Origin: Lachnospiraceae bacterium
GTDB taxonomy: Bacteria > Bacillota > Clostridia > Lachnospirales > Lachnospiraceae
Length of the DNA stretch: 64,000 nucleotides
Direction of reading: 5' to 3'
NCBI GenBank assembly: GCA_016287675.1
Contig: JAEFAR010000005.1
Coordinates: 24,477-88,476, forward strand
Shown: positions 52,388 through 61,598 of the stretch, in pieces
How positions within the stretch are numbered: the stretch's first letter is position 1
How the letters are laid out: each line of letters opens with the position of its first letter
The notes under the pieces: model-generated
Database searches by the model: none
What the model was told of the DNA's origin: nothing
The model's input: the letters and a program-made list of their open reading frames with translations, nothing else
Position numbers and translations under genes: made by a program

Positions 52388-53164
52388 CTACTCCTCCTCC
52401 TTGTGATTGTCACGATAAAGAACGAAGAATGCATCCTCGAGATCCGTTGCATTGTTCTTTTCAACTATTTCGGGAACTGTGCCTTCTGCAACCAGCTTAC
52501 CGTCGATTATAACGCCGATCTTGTCGCAGAGCTTCTGTGCCTCGGACATGATGTGAGTCGAAATGATGATCGTCTTTCCCTGTTCCTTAAGATTCATGAG
52601 AAGATCGGTAACGCTCTTTGCGGTGATGACATCAAGTCCGCTGGTAGGTTCGTCAAAAATGACCACCTCGGGATCCTGAACAAGGCTCACTGCTATTGCT
52701 GCCTTCTGCTTCATACCTGTGGAAAGCTCCTCGATCTTCTTGTCTTCAAACGCATCTATCCCAAAATAACCGAAAAGCTCTTTCTTTCTTGCTTCGATCT
52801 GCTCCTTGGAAAGGCCGTGAAGATTTCCGAAGAACTCAAAAAGATACTTGGGTGAGAAGAAAGGATCGAGCTTTATTTCATTGGTCAAAAAGCATATTCT
52901 TTCTCTGACCTCTCCGCCCTGGTTCACCGTATCAAATCCGCACACCTTGACCTCTCCCTCGGTAGGTGTAAGAAGTGTTGCTATGCAGCGAAGAGTGGTC
53001 GTTTTTCCTGCTCCGTTGGGTCCCAGCAATCCGTAGATCTCACCGGGTTTAGCGGAGAAAGTGATCTCTGACGCGGCGCATTTGATGTTCTTTTTTGTCT
53101 TGCGCTTTGCCATCTCTGATTTGCTCAGCTTGTAGACCTTGGTAAGGCCTTTTACTTCAATCAT
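52388..53164 (-). CDS. ABC transporter ATP-binding protein (NatA-like)
   Basis: The 258-residue ATPase shows Walker A GLLGPNGAGKTTTL near 45, the signature LSTGMKQKAAIA, Walker B VVIFDEPTSGLD and the switch His in IISTH. It powers the ABC-2 permease encoded immediately downstream. The start at 53164 (MIEVKGLTKVYK) with TAGGAGG upstream is preferred to the longer frame from 53236. The insert KRKTKKNIKCAASE before Walker A is typical of NatA-type exporters. Confidence 0.94.
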   Translation of the reverse strand: MIEVKGLTKVYKLSKSEMAKRKTKKNIKCAASEITFSAKPGEIYGLLGPNGAGKTTTLRCIATLLTPTEGEVKVCGFDTVNQGGEVRERICFLTNEIKLDPFFSPKYLFEFFGNLHGLSKEQIEARKKELFGYFGIDAFEDKKIEELSTGMKQKAAIAVSLVQDPEVVIFDEPTSGLDVITAKSVTDLLMNLKEQGKTIIISTHIMSEAQKLCDKIGVIIDGKLVAEGTVPEIVEKNNATDLEDAFFVLYRDNHKEEE

Positions 53165-53226
53165 GAATGTTCCTCCTATAAATTTTTTCGTTATCTGTCC
53201 CTGTTGAATGTAACAAAAACACCTAA

Positions 53227-53255
53227 ATTTTAGCATATCAGCTATAGGTTTTCAA
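53227..53255 (-). promoter_or_regulatory. Sigma-A promoter of the NatAB-type operon
   Basis: On the minus strand TTGAAA (53250-53255) and TAAAAT (53227-53232), 17-bp spacer, about 55 nt before the ATPase start. Confidence 0.72.
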
Positions 53256-53261
53256 CAAATA

Positions 53262-53304
53262 AAAGCGCGAAATAGACGTTTGTAATGCGTCTATTCCGCG
53301 TTTT
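53262..53304 (-). terminator. Terminator of the deacetylase-pth-mfd-foldase operon
   Basis: AAAGCGCGAAATAGACG (53262-53278) pairs with CGTCTATTCCGCGTTTT (53288-53304) with one mismatch; it lies immediately past the foldase stop and has T-runs on both strands. Confidence 0.85.
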
Positions 53305-53305
53305 A

Positions 53306-54325
53306 TCATTCATCCTCGACCTTTACCGTAAACACATCCGCTTTATCCCAAACAGGTCGGTTCACTTCCACCACTGTCTCTGCCCGCCACTGCTCATAAA
53401 GTCTTTCAAATTCAGCCTTCTGCCTGTCGGCGATCATCTCTTCCTTTTTAGCCTGGGTGGCATCGGCATCAAATGCCGTGTCGCAATAGAAAATGTAGTA
53501 ATAGTTTTCTCCCTCGATGATATCCGAAAACTCTCCGTCTCTCAATCCCATCAGGATGTTTTCCAGATTCCCGTCCTTAAGATCTCCTTTGCCGATCATA
53601 AGGTCCAGCATGGAAAGATCATCCGTTTTCGTTTTGGCATAGGAATACATGTCCGAATAAGTCTTCCAGGTTTCCCTCATGGAATAGAGCTGGTCCCTGA
53701 TGGCGCTTTTTTCTTCCTCCGTGTACTCCGCTCTTTCTCCGTTTGCTCCTATCTTTGCATTTCTGAGAGCTATGGAGTAGAAATGATGCTGACTCGCCAC
53801 CTCATTGGGTATGTTCGTGTCAATATTCAGCGTGGCCTGCTCAAACACCTTTCTTGCCAGATAGTTGTCGCAGTAAACTCTTCTTACCACATTTTCGTTT
53901 ACACCCATCTCAAGGATCTCACTGCCCTCAAGGGTCTTCATGTATTCCGCTGCCTGCAGATCCACTTCCCTCAGTTCATCCTCCGAAAGATAGACGTTCA
54001 GCTCATTTGCCCTGAGGCAGACTATCTTAAGATAGATTATGGATTCCAGCACCTGTTCCTTAACCGTGATGCCCAGCGTGTCTCCGTTGGTCTTGATGCG
54101 GTAGTTCCATATGTCTGTTCCATAGTACTGCTCGTAGTCTTTTCTGGTGGCATCAAGATAGACAAGACCCTCGCGGTAGTCGATCTGCTGCTCCCCTACC
54201 TTGAGCATGGCGCCTTCCGTCCAGCCCGTCACCTCTTCCTTTTTTTCTGCGGGAAAAAGCTGACAGCCTCCGGTCAGGACCGCAAAGCATATTAAAATCG
54301 CAAATAAACGCTTCAAATCAAACAA
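53306..54325 (-). CDS. SurA/PrsA-like peptidyl-prolyl isomerase lipoprotein
   Basis: The 339-residue protein has a lipobox LTGGC (Cys near 21) and a SurA_N/PrsA-like helical chaperone region (GITVKEQVLESIIYLKIVCL, then YLSEDELREVDLQAAEYM), followed by a divergent parvulin-like region (DLMIGKGDLKDGNLENILM, then GEFSDIIEGENYYYIFY). It is expected to assist folding of exported proteins at the outer membrane face. The parvulin domain is only weakly recognisable, so isomerase activity is uncertain. It overlaps mfd by 8 bp. Confidence 0.83.
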   Translation of the reverse strand: MFDLKRLFAILICFAVLTGGCQLFPAEKKEEVTGWTEGAMLKVGEQQIDYREGLVYLDATRKDYEQYYGTDIWNYRIKTNGDTLGITVKEQVLESIIYLKIVCLRANELNVYLSEDELREVDLQAAEYMKTLEGSEILEMGVNENVVRRVYCDNYLARKVFEQATLNIDTNIPNEVASQHHFYSIALRNAKIGANGERAEYTEEEKSAIRDQLYSMRETWKTYSDMYSYAKTKTDDLSMLDLMIGKGDLKDGNLENILMGLRDGEFSDIIEGENYYYIFYCDTAFDADATQAKKEEMIADRQKAEFERLYEQWRAETVVEVNRPVWDKADVFTVKVEDE

Positions 54326-57300
54326 GCTCCTTCATCCAACCCAAAAATTCCTTTAGTCTTTCGAACAGGAGTGCATCCTCTTCCTTTGTGCTCAGTTTTT
54401 TCATACCCTTTTTAACCGTCAGGGTGAAGTAGGGCGCATCCGTACCCTTGAGCTCCGTGGTGGGATGCATCTTGATAAACCCGTCCAAAAGTTCCGTCTT
54501 TAGTGGCGCTTCGTTGTACACCGAAAGCCTCAGTTTAATAGTTGACTTGTCCGAGGGCATCAGTGACACCGCTGTAATGTAAACGCTGTGGCAGAGCGCC
54601 TTCAGCTGTGCAACATCCAAAAGCGAATTGACAGCCTCCGGCACCTCTCCGTATCGGTCCGTAAGTTCGTCCACCACATCCATTTTCTCTTCTTCCGTCT
54701 CGATCATGGCGATTCGCTTGTACATGTCCAGCTTCTGGGTCTCGTTCTTTATGTAATCCGAAGGAATGTACGCATCGATGGGCAGCTTGATCATGGTCTC
54801 AAAGTCATCCGACACCACTTCCTCGCCCTTTGCCTTCTTTATGGCGTTGTCCAGAAGTTTGCAGTAAAGATCGTAGCCCACTTCCTCCATGTGACCGCTC
54901 TGCTCCGCTCCCAGAACATTTCCCGCGCCCCGGATCTCCAGGTCTCTCATGGCGATCTTAAAGCCGGAGCCAAGGTCTGAGAACTCGCGGATGGCCTGCA
55001 GACGTTTTTCCGCAATCTCCTTAAGGGCCTGCCCACGTTTGTACATCAGGAAGGCATAGGCAGTTCGGGCGGATCTTCCCACTCTTCCTCTCAGCTGATA
55101 GAGCTGTGAAAGCCCCATCTTGTCCGCATCATCGATGATCATAGTGTTTACGTTTGAAATGTCCAGTCCTGTCTCTATGATGGTTGTTGCCACCAAGACA
55201 TCTATCTCTCCGCTTATAAAGGCATACATGATCTTTTCCAGCTCACGCTCGCTCATCTGTCCGTGAGCAAATGCCACATTGGCGTCGGGACAGAGCCTTT
55301 GCACCAGAGCGGCCTTTTCTTCAATACCGTTGACTCGGTTTGAAACGTAGTAGACCTGTCCGCCCCGGGACAGTTCACGATTGACCGCTTCACGGATGAT
55401 CTCATCATTGTGTTCCATAACAAAGGTCTGGATGGGAAGTCTGTCCACCGGCGGTTCTTCAAGAACCGACATTTCCCTGATCCCCGCAAGACTCATGTGA
55501 AGGGTCCTGGGGATGGGCGTAGCGGTGAGAGTCAGCACATCCACATCTTTCTTTAATTCCTTTATCTTTTCCTTGTGGGTGACTCCGAAACGCTGCTCTT
55601 CATCCACCACCAGAAGGCCAAGATTCTTGAAAACAACATCCTTTGAAAGTACGCGGTGTGTTCCTATCACAATATCCACCGAGCCGTCGGCAAGTCCCTT
55701 GATGGCTGCCTTCTGCTGAGCGGGTGTTCTGAAGCGGGAAAGCATCTCCACTGTCACGGGGTAGTTTACAAGCCTGCTCGAAAAAGTGTTGTAATGCTGC
55801 TGTGCCAATATGGTCGTAGGCACCAGAACAACCACCTGTTTTCCGTCCTGAACAGCCTTGAACGCCGCGCGGAGTGCTACTTCTGTCTTTCCGTAACCCA
55901 CATCTCCGCAGATGAGGCGATCCATGATCCTGCTGCTTTCCATGTCACGCTTTGTATCTTCTATGGCTTTCAGCTGATCGTCCGTTTCTTCGTAAGGGAA
56001 GAGTTCCTCGAATTCTCTCTGCCAGACCGTATCCGGTCCGAAGGAAAAGCCCGGGCGGGAGGACCTTATGGCATAGAGGTTCACAAGGCTGTCCGCAATG
56101 TCCGCAACAGCCTTTTTAACTCTTTCTTTTGTCTTTCTCCACTCATTGGAATTGACCTTGTTGATCCTGGGCTTCTTGTCCGCATCCGCGGATGCATACT
56201 TTTGTATGGATTCCAGGTTTGTGGCGGGGATGAAGAGTTCTCCGTCACCGTATTCTATCTTAATGTAATCCTGTTCCGTCTTGTCGTTCTCACGCTTTTC
56301 TATGCCCCGGTAGATGCCGAGTCCGTTTCTCTCGTGAACGATGTAATCTCCGTAGGTCAGCTCATGAAGAGAATGGACCGCATTACCGGAATCCGCAAAT
56401 CTCTTCCTGTGCTTCTTTCTCGTCGCTCCGAAGGTGTCTCCCTCCACCAGCACCGCCACCTGCTGCAAAGGGTACTCAAAGCCCTTGTGAAGCGCACCGT
56501 ACATAACAACGATCTCTCCCTGAAGGATCTCTCTTTCCCTGTCCTCGCTGAAAATTGAAGTTATGCCGTATTCAGCAAGCCCTTCAGCCAGTCTCTGTCC
56601 TCTGGCACTGGAACCTGTCACTATGATAGTCCTGTATTTCTTTCGCCTGTAGATCTCCAGATCGTGGACCAGAAGCTCTATGCCCGATACATAGGGATTT
56701 ACGTTCTTCGTGGTAACTGCCGTTCTTTCCTTGACCTTAAGTCCCGCACTTCCCATGTCAAGTGTGGAGAGAAGCAATGTACGCTTGTTCTGCCCCTTGG
56801 CCAGAATGCGCTTATAATCGTAGATCACGTCCGCTCTTGAAGGCAGAATGTAGCCTCCCTCAAGACGCCCGATCATGCTTTCCCTGAATTCGGTCAGACT
56901 CGCCTCTCCCTTTTCTTCCAAACGGATGGGCTCGTCAAACACGATGAGATCCTCATCCCCGAAATAATCAAGAAAAGATGCGGTCTCATCATAAAAGCTG
57001 GTAACAAAAGCATCCACCGAAGCTGCTCCTCTGGAGTACTCGATGGCTTCAATGGCTTCCTCGCAGGCCTTTTTCAGCCTGTGTGCCTCTTCATTTTTCA
57101 TTTCCTTACGAAGGGATGCTTCACGCACATTTTCTTCTTCCCGGATCTTTGCGAAGCCAGCGTTCATTTCATCGTCTGTAAGGATGAACTCTGCAGCCGG
57201 GAAGATTATAAGCTCCTCCAGGTTTTCCACGGAGCGCTGGGAATCGGCGTCAAAACTCCTTATGGAATCCACTTCGTCTCCGAAAAGCTCGATCCTGGCG

Positions 57301-57863
57301 GGGTTTTCGTCATTTAAAGGAAAGATGTCGATGATCCCTCCCCGGACCGCAAATTCACCGGGTGCGGAAACCTGGGACTGCCTTTCGTAGCCGAGAGCCA
57401 CCAGTTTTTCTTCCAGCTCCGCCGCATCTACGGTGTCATTGTTTCCGATCCTCACAGTGGCTTCCCTGATCTTATCAAGGGGAAGGATCTTGTCCAGTGC
57501 AGCATCGATGCTCATTACAATGGTAACGGGGCGATCCGACAGCATCTCTTTTATGGCTGCGGCCCTTTCCTTAACGATGGCGTTGCCTTTGATGTCAGCC
57601 TGATAGAAAATGAGATCTTTTGCGGGATAGAGCCTGGGATTGGCACCGAAGAGCTTAAGATCGTCGCAGATCTCCTTTGCCCTCAGATCATTGTAGGTCA
57701 CTACCACGCGATTCTTGTATCCCTCAAAAAGAGCAGCAAGAAAATGACACTTTTGCGAGTCGACACACCCCGTCACGTGGACGGGTGTCCTTCCCAGCTC
57801 AAGTGCCCTTTTTGTCTGTGCATATTCTGCTGATTCCTGTAAAAGTGATGTAAAGCTATTCAT
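54318..57863 (-). CDS. mfd: Transcription-repair coupling factor
   Basis: Mfd displaces stalled RNA polymerase from DNA lesions and recruits UvrA. The 1181-residue protein has the N-terminal UvrB-homology region (RGGIIDIFPLNDENPARIELFGD), the CarD-like polymerase-interaction domain (LTYGDYIVHERNGLGIYRGI near 510), RecG-type helicase motifs (GDVGYGKTEVALRAAF Walker A, DEEQ box, LTATPIPRT, GRVGRS), and the C-terminal TRCF domain. Full length for the family. It overlaps pth and the foldase gene by 8 bp each. Confidence 0.98.
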   Translation of the reverse strand: MNSFTSLLQESAEYAQTKRALELGRTPVHVTGCVDSQKCHFLAALFEGYKNRVVVTYNDLRAKEICDDLKLFGANPRLYPAKDLIFYQADIKGNAIVKERAAAIKEMLSDRPVTIVMSIDAALDKILPLDKIREATVRIGNNDTVDAAELEEKLVALGYERQSQVSAPGEFAVRGGIIDIFPLNDENPARIELFGDEVDSIRSFDADSQRSVENLEELIIFPAAEFILTDDEMNAGFAKIREEENVREASLRKEMKNEEAHRLKKACEEAIEAIEYSRGAASVDAFVTSFYDETASFLDYFGDEDLIVFDEPIRLEEKGEASLTEFRESMIGRLEGGYILPSRADVIYDYKRILAKGQNKRTLLLSTLDMGSAGLKVKERTAVTTKNVNPYVSGIELLVHDLEIYRRKKYRTIIVTGSSARGQRLAEGLAEYGITSIFSEDREREILQGEIVVMYGALHKGFEYPLQQVAVLVEGDTFGATRKKHRKRFADSGNAVHSLHELTYGDYIVHERNGLGIYRGIEKRENDKTEQDYIKIEYGDGELFIPATNLESIQKYASADADKKPRINKVNSNEWRKTKERVKKAVADIADSLVNLYAIRSSRPGFSFGPDTVWQREFEELFPYEETDDQLKAIEDTKRDMESSRIMDRLICGDVGYGKTEVALRAAFKAVQDGKQVVVLVPTTILAQQHYNTFSSRLVNYPVTVEMLSRFRTPAQQKAAIKGLADGSVDIVIGTHRVLSKDVVFKNLGLLVVDEEQRFGVTHKEKIKELKKDVDVLTLTATPIPRTLHMSLAGIREMSVLEEPPVDRLPIQTFVMEHNDEIIREAVNRELSRGGQVYYVSNRVNGIEEKAALVQRLCPDANVAFAHGQMSERELEKIMYAFISGEIDVLVATTIIETGLDISNVNTMIIDDADKMGLSQLYQLRGRVGRSARTAYAFLMYKRGQALKEIAEKRLQAIREFSDLGSGFKIAMRDLEIRGAGNVLGAEQSGHMEEVGYDLYCKLLDNAIKKAKGEEVVSDDFETMIKLPIDAYIPSDYIKNETQKLDMYKRIAMIETEEEKMDVVDELTDRYGEVPEAVNSLLDVAQLKALCHSVYITAVSLMPSDKSTIKLRLSVYNEAPLKTELLDGFIKMHPTTELKGTDAPYFTLTVKKGMKKLSTKEEDALLFERLKEFLGWMKELV

Positions 57864-58437
57864 CGGATTTAGTTTTCTTACGATTGAACGTGTTCATGGC
57901 TTTTGCAACATCGCCGACAACAAACAGTTCCGCTGCCGTAACCGCATCTTGAAGAGCAGCCCTGATAAGTACTTCATCATCCTTGCTGAAATGCCCCAAA
58001 ACATAGTCTTTCAGATCCCATTCCTTGGGCTTTTCTCCTACTCCGATGCGAATCCTGGGGAAGTTTTCGCTTCCCAGATGCAAAATAATGTTCTTGATAC
58101 CGTTGTGTCCGCCGGCACTGCCCTTTTCCCGTACTCTGATAAATCCGGGATCCAGGTTCACATCATCGTAGATGATGCAGACGTCCGAGGGATCGACTTT
58201 AAAGAAGTTCACCGCTTCGATGACAGCTTCTCCGCTCAGATTCATGTAAGTCTGAGGCTTCATTAATACGACCTTTTCTCCGCAGATGGTCCCTTTGCCG
58301 ATCAGGGCCTTAAATTTCTTTTCCGTAACGGAAATCCCTGTTTTGTCGGAGATGGCTGTGATAGCATCAAAGCCGATGTTATGCCTGGTTCCGATGTATT
58401 CCTTATCGGGATTTCCCAATCCTGCTATTATCTTCAT
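57856..58437 (-). CDS. pth: Peptidyl-tRNA hydrolase
   Basis: Pth recycles peptidyl-tRNA released by ribosomes. The 193-residue protein has IAGLGNPDKEYIGTRHNIGF with the catalytic His, LMKPQTYMNLSGEAV, IIYDDVNLDPG with the catalytic Asp, and GSAGGHNGIKNII. It shares one base with the upstream deacetylase gene and overlaps mfd by 8 bp; pth-mfd is a widely conserved Firmicute pair. Confidence 0.98.
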   Translation of the reverse strand: MKIIAGLGNPDKEYIGTRHNIGFDAITAISDKTGISVTEKKFKALIGKGTICGEKVVLMKPQTYMNLSGEAVIEAVNFFKVDPSDVCIIYDDVNLDPGFIRVREKGSAGGHNGIKNIILHLGSENFPRIRIGVGEKPKEWDLKDYVLGHFSKDDEVLIRAALQDAVTAAELFVVGDVAKAMNTFNRKKTKSDE

Positions 58438-59996
58438 TAGTTCTTTGAATAGTTCCTGTTATAATTCTTTGCCGTTGTGGTTGAGTAGGATACTCTTCCG
58501 TTCTCAAGGGTAATGCCCTTGTAATAGAAGAGTTCCGAAACCGTAACAAACTGATAGCCCTGAGCTGACAGAGTCGCCATGATCTCGTTGCATGCTTCCG
58601 CTGATGTGTAGTAAAGGGAATGCATAAGGACTATCTGCCCGTCCTTCACATTATCGATCACGTAATTGCTGACCTCGGTCACCTTTGCATTGATGTCAGC
58701 CTCAGTGTTCTTTTCGGGATAAATGATACCGCCGTCCCAGTCTCTTGTGTCCAGGAACCAGTTGATCATGGGCATGGGGAGATGCTTTGCCATGTAATCC
58801 AGTTTGTCGTTTCCGCCGGGCATTCTGATGAGTGTGGGAGCGTATCCGATAGCCTTTGCTATCACAAGATTGTTCTTGTTTATCTCAGTCCAGAAAGACT
58901 CCTTGTCACAATCTTCCTTCTTAAAGGAAACATGACTGTAGGTGTGAGATCCCACCTCATGTCCCTTTTCCGCAATGGCTTTTATGGATCTTGTACCGGC
59001 CTTTGAACCGTCGATCCTTTCTCCGATAGAGAAGAAGGTGCACTTTGCATTGTATCTGTCAAAGATCTCAAGAAGCTGGGTTTCTCTCTTTTCATAGGGT
59101 CCGTCGTCAAAAGTGATGGCGATCATGGGCTTCGTGGGATCGAGGTTGGTACGCATTTGATAACCGATCTCGTAGCCGTTCACATCCCTGTACATGAAAG
59201 CAGTCGCTTCAGCCAGATCGGCGTCAAAAGTGAACTCCTTGTGGGTGAGTTCAATGAGGGATCCGTTTCCGAATACAAAAGTAACCTTGTTATCATGTAT
59301 GAAGAAGTTGTTGTAATCGTCTGCTTTATATGCTTCATCGTAGCTTACGAAGCCTGTTCTCTTAAATGTCTCGTCCTTTTCTGCCGCGTAAGTCTGAAGT
59401 CTTTCCTTGATCACTGCGAGATAAGTCTCTCTGAACACCTGATTTGCAGCCAGTCTGTCACCGGAGTTTTTGTCAAAGGTGTAGGCTTCCCTGTGGATGT
59501 CAGCCGTTCCGTCTGCGGTGCAGGTCATGAGCACAGACACATAAGCGGGATAAGAAAAAGTCTCTATCGTGACTCTGGGATTCTTTGCTTTGCTTCCTCC
59601 CCAGATCTCAACGTCGTTAACGGCTTCCTCCGCCAGTGCTCCCACAGTCTGTCTGATCACCTGAGGAACCGTATCAAGTCCCGCGATGGCAGTAACCGCT
59701 GCGGTAGGAACGGGTGTTGCGGTAGGCTTTGCGGTGGGAGTGGGTGTCTTTGTCGTCACTGTCGTCGTAGGAGTCGGTGTTGTCTTTATCTCCTGCGCCA
59801 TGGTGGGCGTCGCGGTCACCATCGAGATCTCCTGAGTGGGAGTGGGTGTATTTTTCGGCTCCTTATTGCCGTTTTTGTTCTTTCTCGTCAGACCCCAAAG
59901 TATTCCGACAAAGATCAATAAGACAACTACGATCGCGATCATCACGATCATTATGATTCTTGTTCTGTTTACTCTTCCGAATTTAGGTGTGTTCAT
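58437..59996 (-). CDS. Membrane-anchored polysaccharide deacetylase (NodB domain)
   Basis: The 519-residue protein has a membrane helix (about 14-35), a TP-rich stalk (about 48-98, e.g. TPTPTTTVTTKTPTPTAKPT), a middle domain of about 180 residues resembling DUF3298/RsiV-like extracellular modules, and a C-terminal NodB domain about 310-500 with TFDDGPYEKRE, GHEVGSHTYSH (metal-binding D-H-H) and RMPGGN. It likely N-deacetylates peptidoglycan or another surface polysaccharide, which gives lysozyme resistance in related systems. First gene of the pth-mfd-foldase operon. Confidence 0.92.
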   Translation of the reverse strand: MNTPKFGRVNRTRIIMIVMIAIVVVLLIFVGILWGLTRKNKNGNKEPKNTPTPTQEISMVTATPTMAQEIKTTPTPTTTVTTKTPTPTAKPTATPVPTAAVTAIAGLDTVPQVIRQTVGALAEEAVNDVEIWGGSKAKNPRVTIETFSYPAYVSVLMTCTADGTADIHREAYTFDKNSGDRLAANQVFRETYLAVIKERLQTYAAEKDETFKRTGFVSYDEAYKADDYNNFFIHDNKVTFVFGNGSLIELTHKEFTFDADLAEATAFMYRDVNGYEIGYQMRTNLDPTKPMIAITFDDGPYEKRETQLLEIFDRYNAKCTFFSIGERIDGSKAGTRSIKAIAEKGHEVGSHTYSHVSFKKEDCDKESFWTEINKNNLVIAKAIGYAPTLIRMPGGNDKLDYMAKHLPMPMINWFLDTRDWDGGIIYPEKNTEADINAKVTEVSNYVIDNVKDGQIVLMHSLYYTSAEACNEIMATLSAQGYQFVTVSELFYYKGITLENGRVSYSTTTAKNYNRNYSKN

Positions 59997-60114
59997 AATC
60001 TGCTCTCCAAATCTCGATCAGCGATGTTTCTTATTTCCATCACTCAATCATACAACATTTCCGCTGATTTAACAAGTGCCCTTGCAGACAAAAACAGTTG
60101 ATCCGAGATAAACT

Positions 60115-60148
60115 AAAAAGTTCTTCCACATTTTGCGGAAGAACTTTT
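60115..60148. terminator. Bidirectional terminator between spoVG and the deacetylase operon
   Basis: GTTCTTCC (60120-60127) pairs with GGAAGAAC (60137-60144), with A5 before and T4 after. It lies directly past the spoVG stop. Confidence 0.88.
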
Positions 60149-60158
60149 GCTTCAGATC

Positions 60159-60431
60159 TTATTCGAGTGTTCCCTCTGTCAGCGCTTTCTCGTATGCGCT
60201 GAGGATCAGCTTCTGCATGCTGTCCCGGGTTGCGGAGTTGATGGGATGAGCGATGTCTCTGTATTCTCCTTCTCCTGTCTTGCGGCTGGGCATTGCGATA
60301 AAGAGCCCCTTTTCGCCGTCTATGATCTTGATGTCATGAACAACGAACTCACCGTCCAGTGTGATCGAAGCAACCGCTTTCATCTTACCTTCCTTTTCAA
60401 CCTTGCGGATCCTTACATCTGTAATGTTCAT
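60159..60431 (-). CDS. spoVG: Septation/regulatory protein SpoVG
   Basis: SpoVG is a small nucleic-acid-binding protein that affects sporulation, septation and virulence genes in Firmicutes. The 90-residue protein matches throughout: [58 protein letters not shown] and HPINSATRD. It is 42 bp after glgD on the same strand and precedes a terminator. CAGGGAGGAACAAATT is its ribosome site region. Confidence 0.97.
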   Translation of the reverse strand: MNITDVRIRKVEKEGKMKAVASITLDGEFVVHDIKIIDGEKGLFIAMPSRKTGEGEYRDIAHPINSATRDSMQKLILSAYEKALTEGTLE

Positions 60432-60473
60432 AATTTGTTCCTCCCTGTAGTCATATATAGTTTTTGCATAGTG

Positions 60474-61598
60474 CTAGCCTATCTTATATCTGTCTTCTTT
60501 CACGACGACCACCTTGATGTTTCCGTTTTCACCGATGTAGGTGGAGTTGGGTTTGATGGTATCGCGACTCTCGACGATGCAGTTCTCAATGTAGGTGTTG
60601 TCACCGATCCTCACATCGTTCAGGATAACAGAGTTCTTAATGGTTACATTGTTTCCCACGTATATCTTCTTAAACAGTACCGAATTCTCAACGACTCCGT
60701 TCAGGATGCATCCGCTGGAGATCAGCGAGTTGCTGACCTTCGCCCCGGGATTGAATTTTGCCGGCGGGTTGTCGTCGATCTTGGAGTAAACATCCGGGTA
60801 CTCCTTAAAGAAGTAATCATGTACATCCTTTTTAAGGAAATCCATGTTTGTATCGTAGTAGGAACGAACCGTGGAAATGTTGTTCCAGTAGCTGTCTATA
60901 TCGTAGGCATATATATTCTTGACATCCTTATATCTTATAATGATGTCGCGGACCAGATCGTCCCTGTTCTCCGATGATGCCTTTTCCAGAAGTTCGATCA
61001 GCTGCCTTCTTCTTATGATGTAGACTCCGATGGATACCCTGTTGGACTTCTTTACCAGAGGCTTTTCTTCCATTTCGGTGATCCTGTTGTTCTCGTCCAC
61101 CTTTACTATACCGAATCTGGTAACATCGGTCCCTTCCGGCATTACCTTTGTTACAACGGTGATGTCAGCATGTTTGTTGATGTGGTACTCAAGGGCTTTT
61201 CCGTAGTCCATCTTGTAGACTCCGTCTCCCGAAGCGATGACCACGTAGGGTTCATGGCTGCTCTTAAGGAAATTAAGGTTCTGAGCTATGGCATCCGCCG
61301 TACCCCTGTACCAGAATCCGTTGTCCGGTGTTATTGTAGGGTTAAAAACGAAAAGTCCGCCCTGTTTTCTTCCGAAATCCCACCATTTCGAAGAGCTTAA
61401 ATGCTCATTTAAGGATCTGGCATTAAACTGTGTCAAAACCGCCACCTTCTGTACATGGGAGTTTGACATGTTCGACAATGCAAAGTCTATAGCTCTGTAG
61501 CTTCCCGCTACCGGCATTGCGGCAATGGCTCTCTTATTTGAGAGTTCCATCATTCTCGTGCTGTTACCGCCTGCCAAAATGATTCCTATCGCTCTCAA
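60474..61598 (-). CDS. glgD: Glucose-1-phosphate adenylyltransferase subunit GlgD
   Basis: The 374-residue protein is the GlgD paralogue of ADP-glucose pyrophosphorylase. It has [20 protein letters not shown], a nucleotidyltransferase domain and left-handed beta-helix repeats at the end ([20 protein letters not shown]). The canonical GGQGSRL loop is replaced by GGNSTRM, in line with a non-catalytic or regulatory subunit that increases GlgC activity in Firmicutes. It overlaps glgC by 4 bp. Glycogen synthesis genes beyond these two are outside the window. Confidence 0.95.
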   Translation of the reverse strand: MRAIGIILAGGNSTRMMELSNKRAIAAMPVAGSYRAIDFALSNMSNSHVQKVAVLTQFNARSLNEHLSSSKWWDFGRKQGGLFVFNPTITPDNGFWYRGTADAIAQNLNFLKSSHEPYVVIASGDGVYKMDYGKALEYHINKHADITVVTKVMPEGTDVTRFGIVKVDENNRITEMEEKPLVKKSNRVSIGVYIIRRRQLIELLEKASSENRDDLVRDIIIRYKDVKNIYAYDIDSYWNNISTVRSYYDTNMDFLKKDVHDYFFKEYPDVYSKIDDNPPAKFNPGAKVSNSLISSGCILNGVVENSVLFKKIYVGNNVTIKNSVILNDVRIGDNTYIENCIVESRDTIKPNSTYIGENGNIKVVVVKEDRYKIG

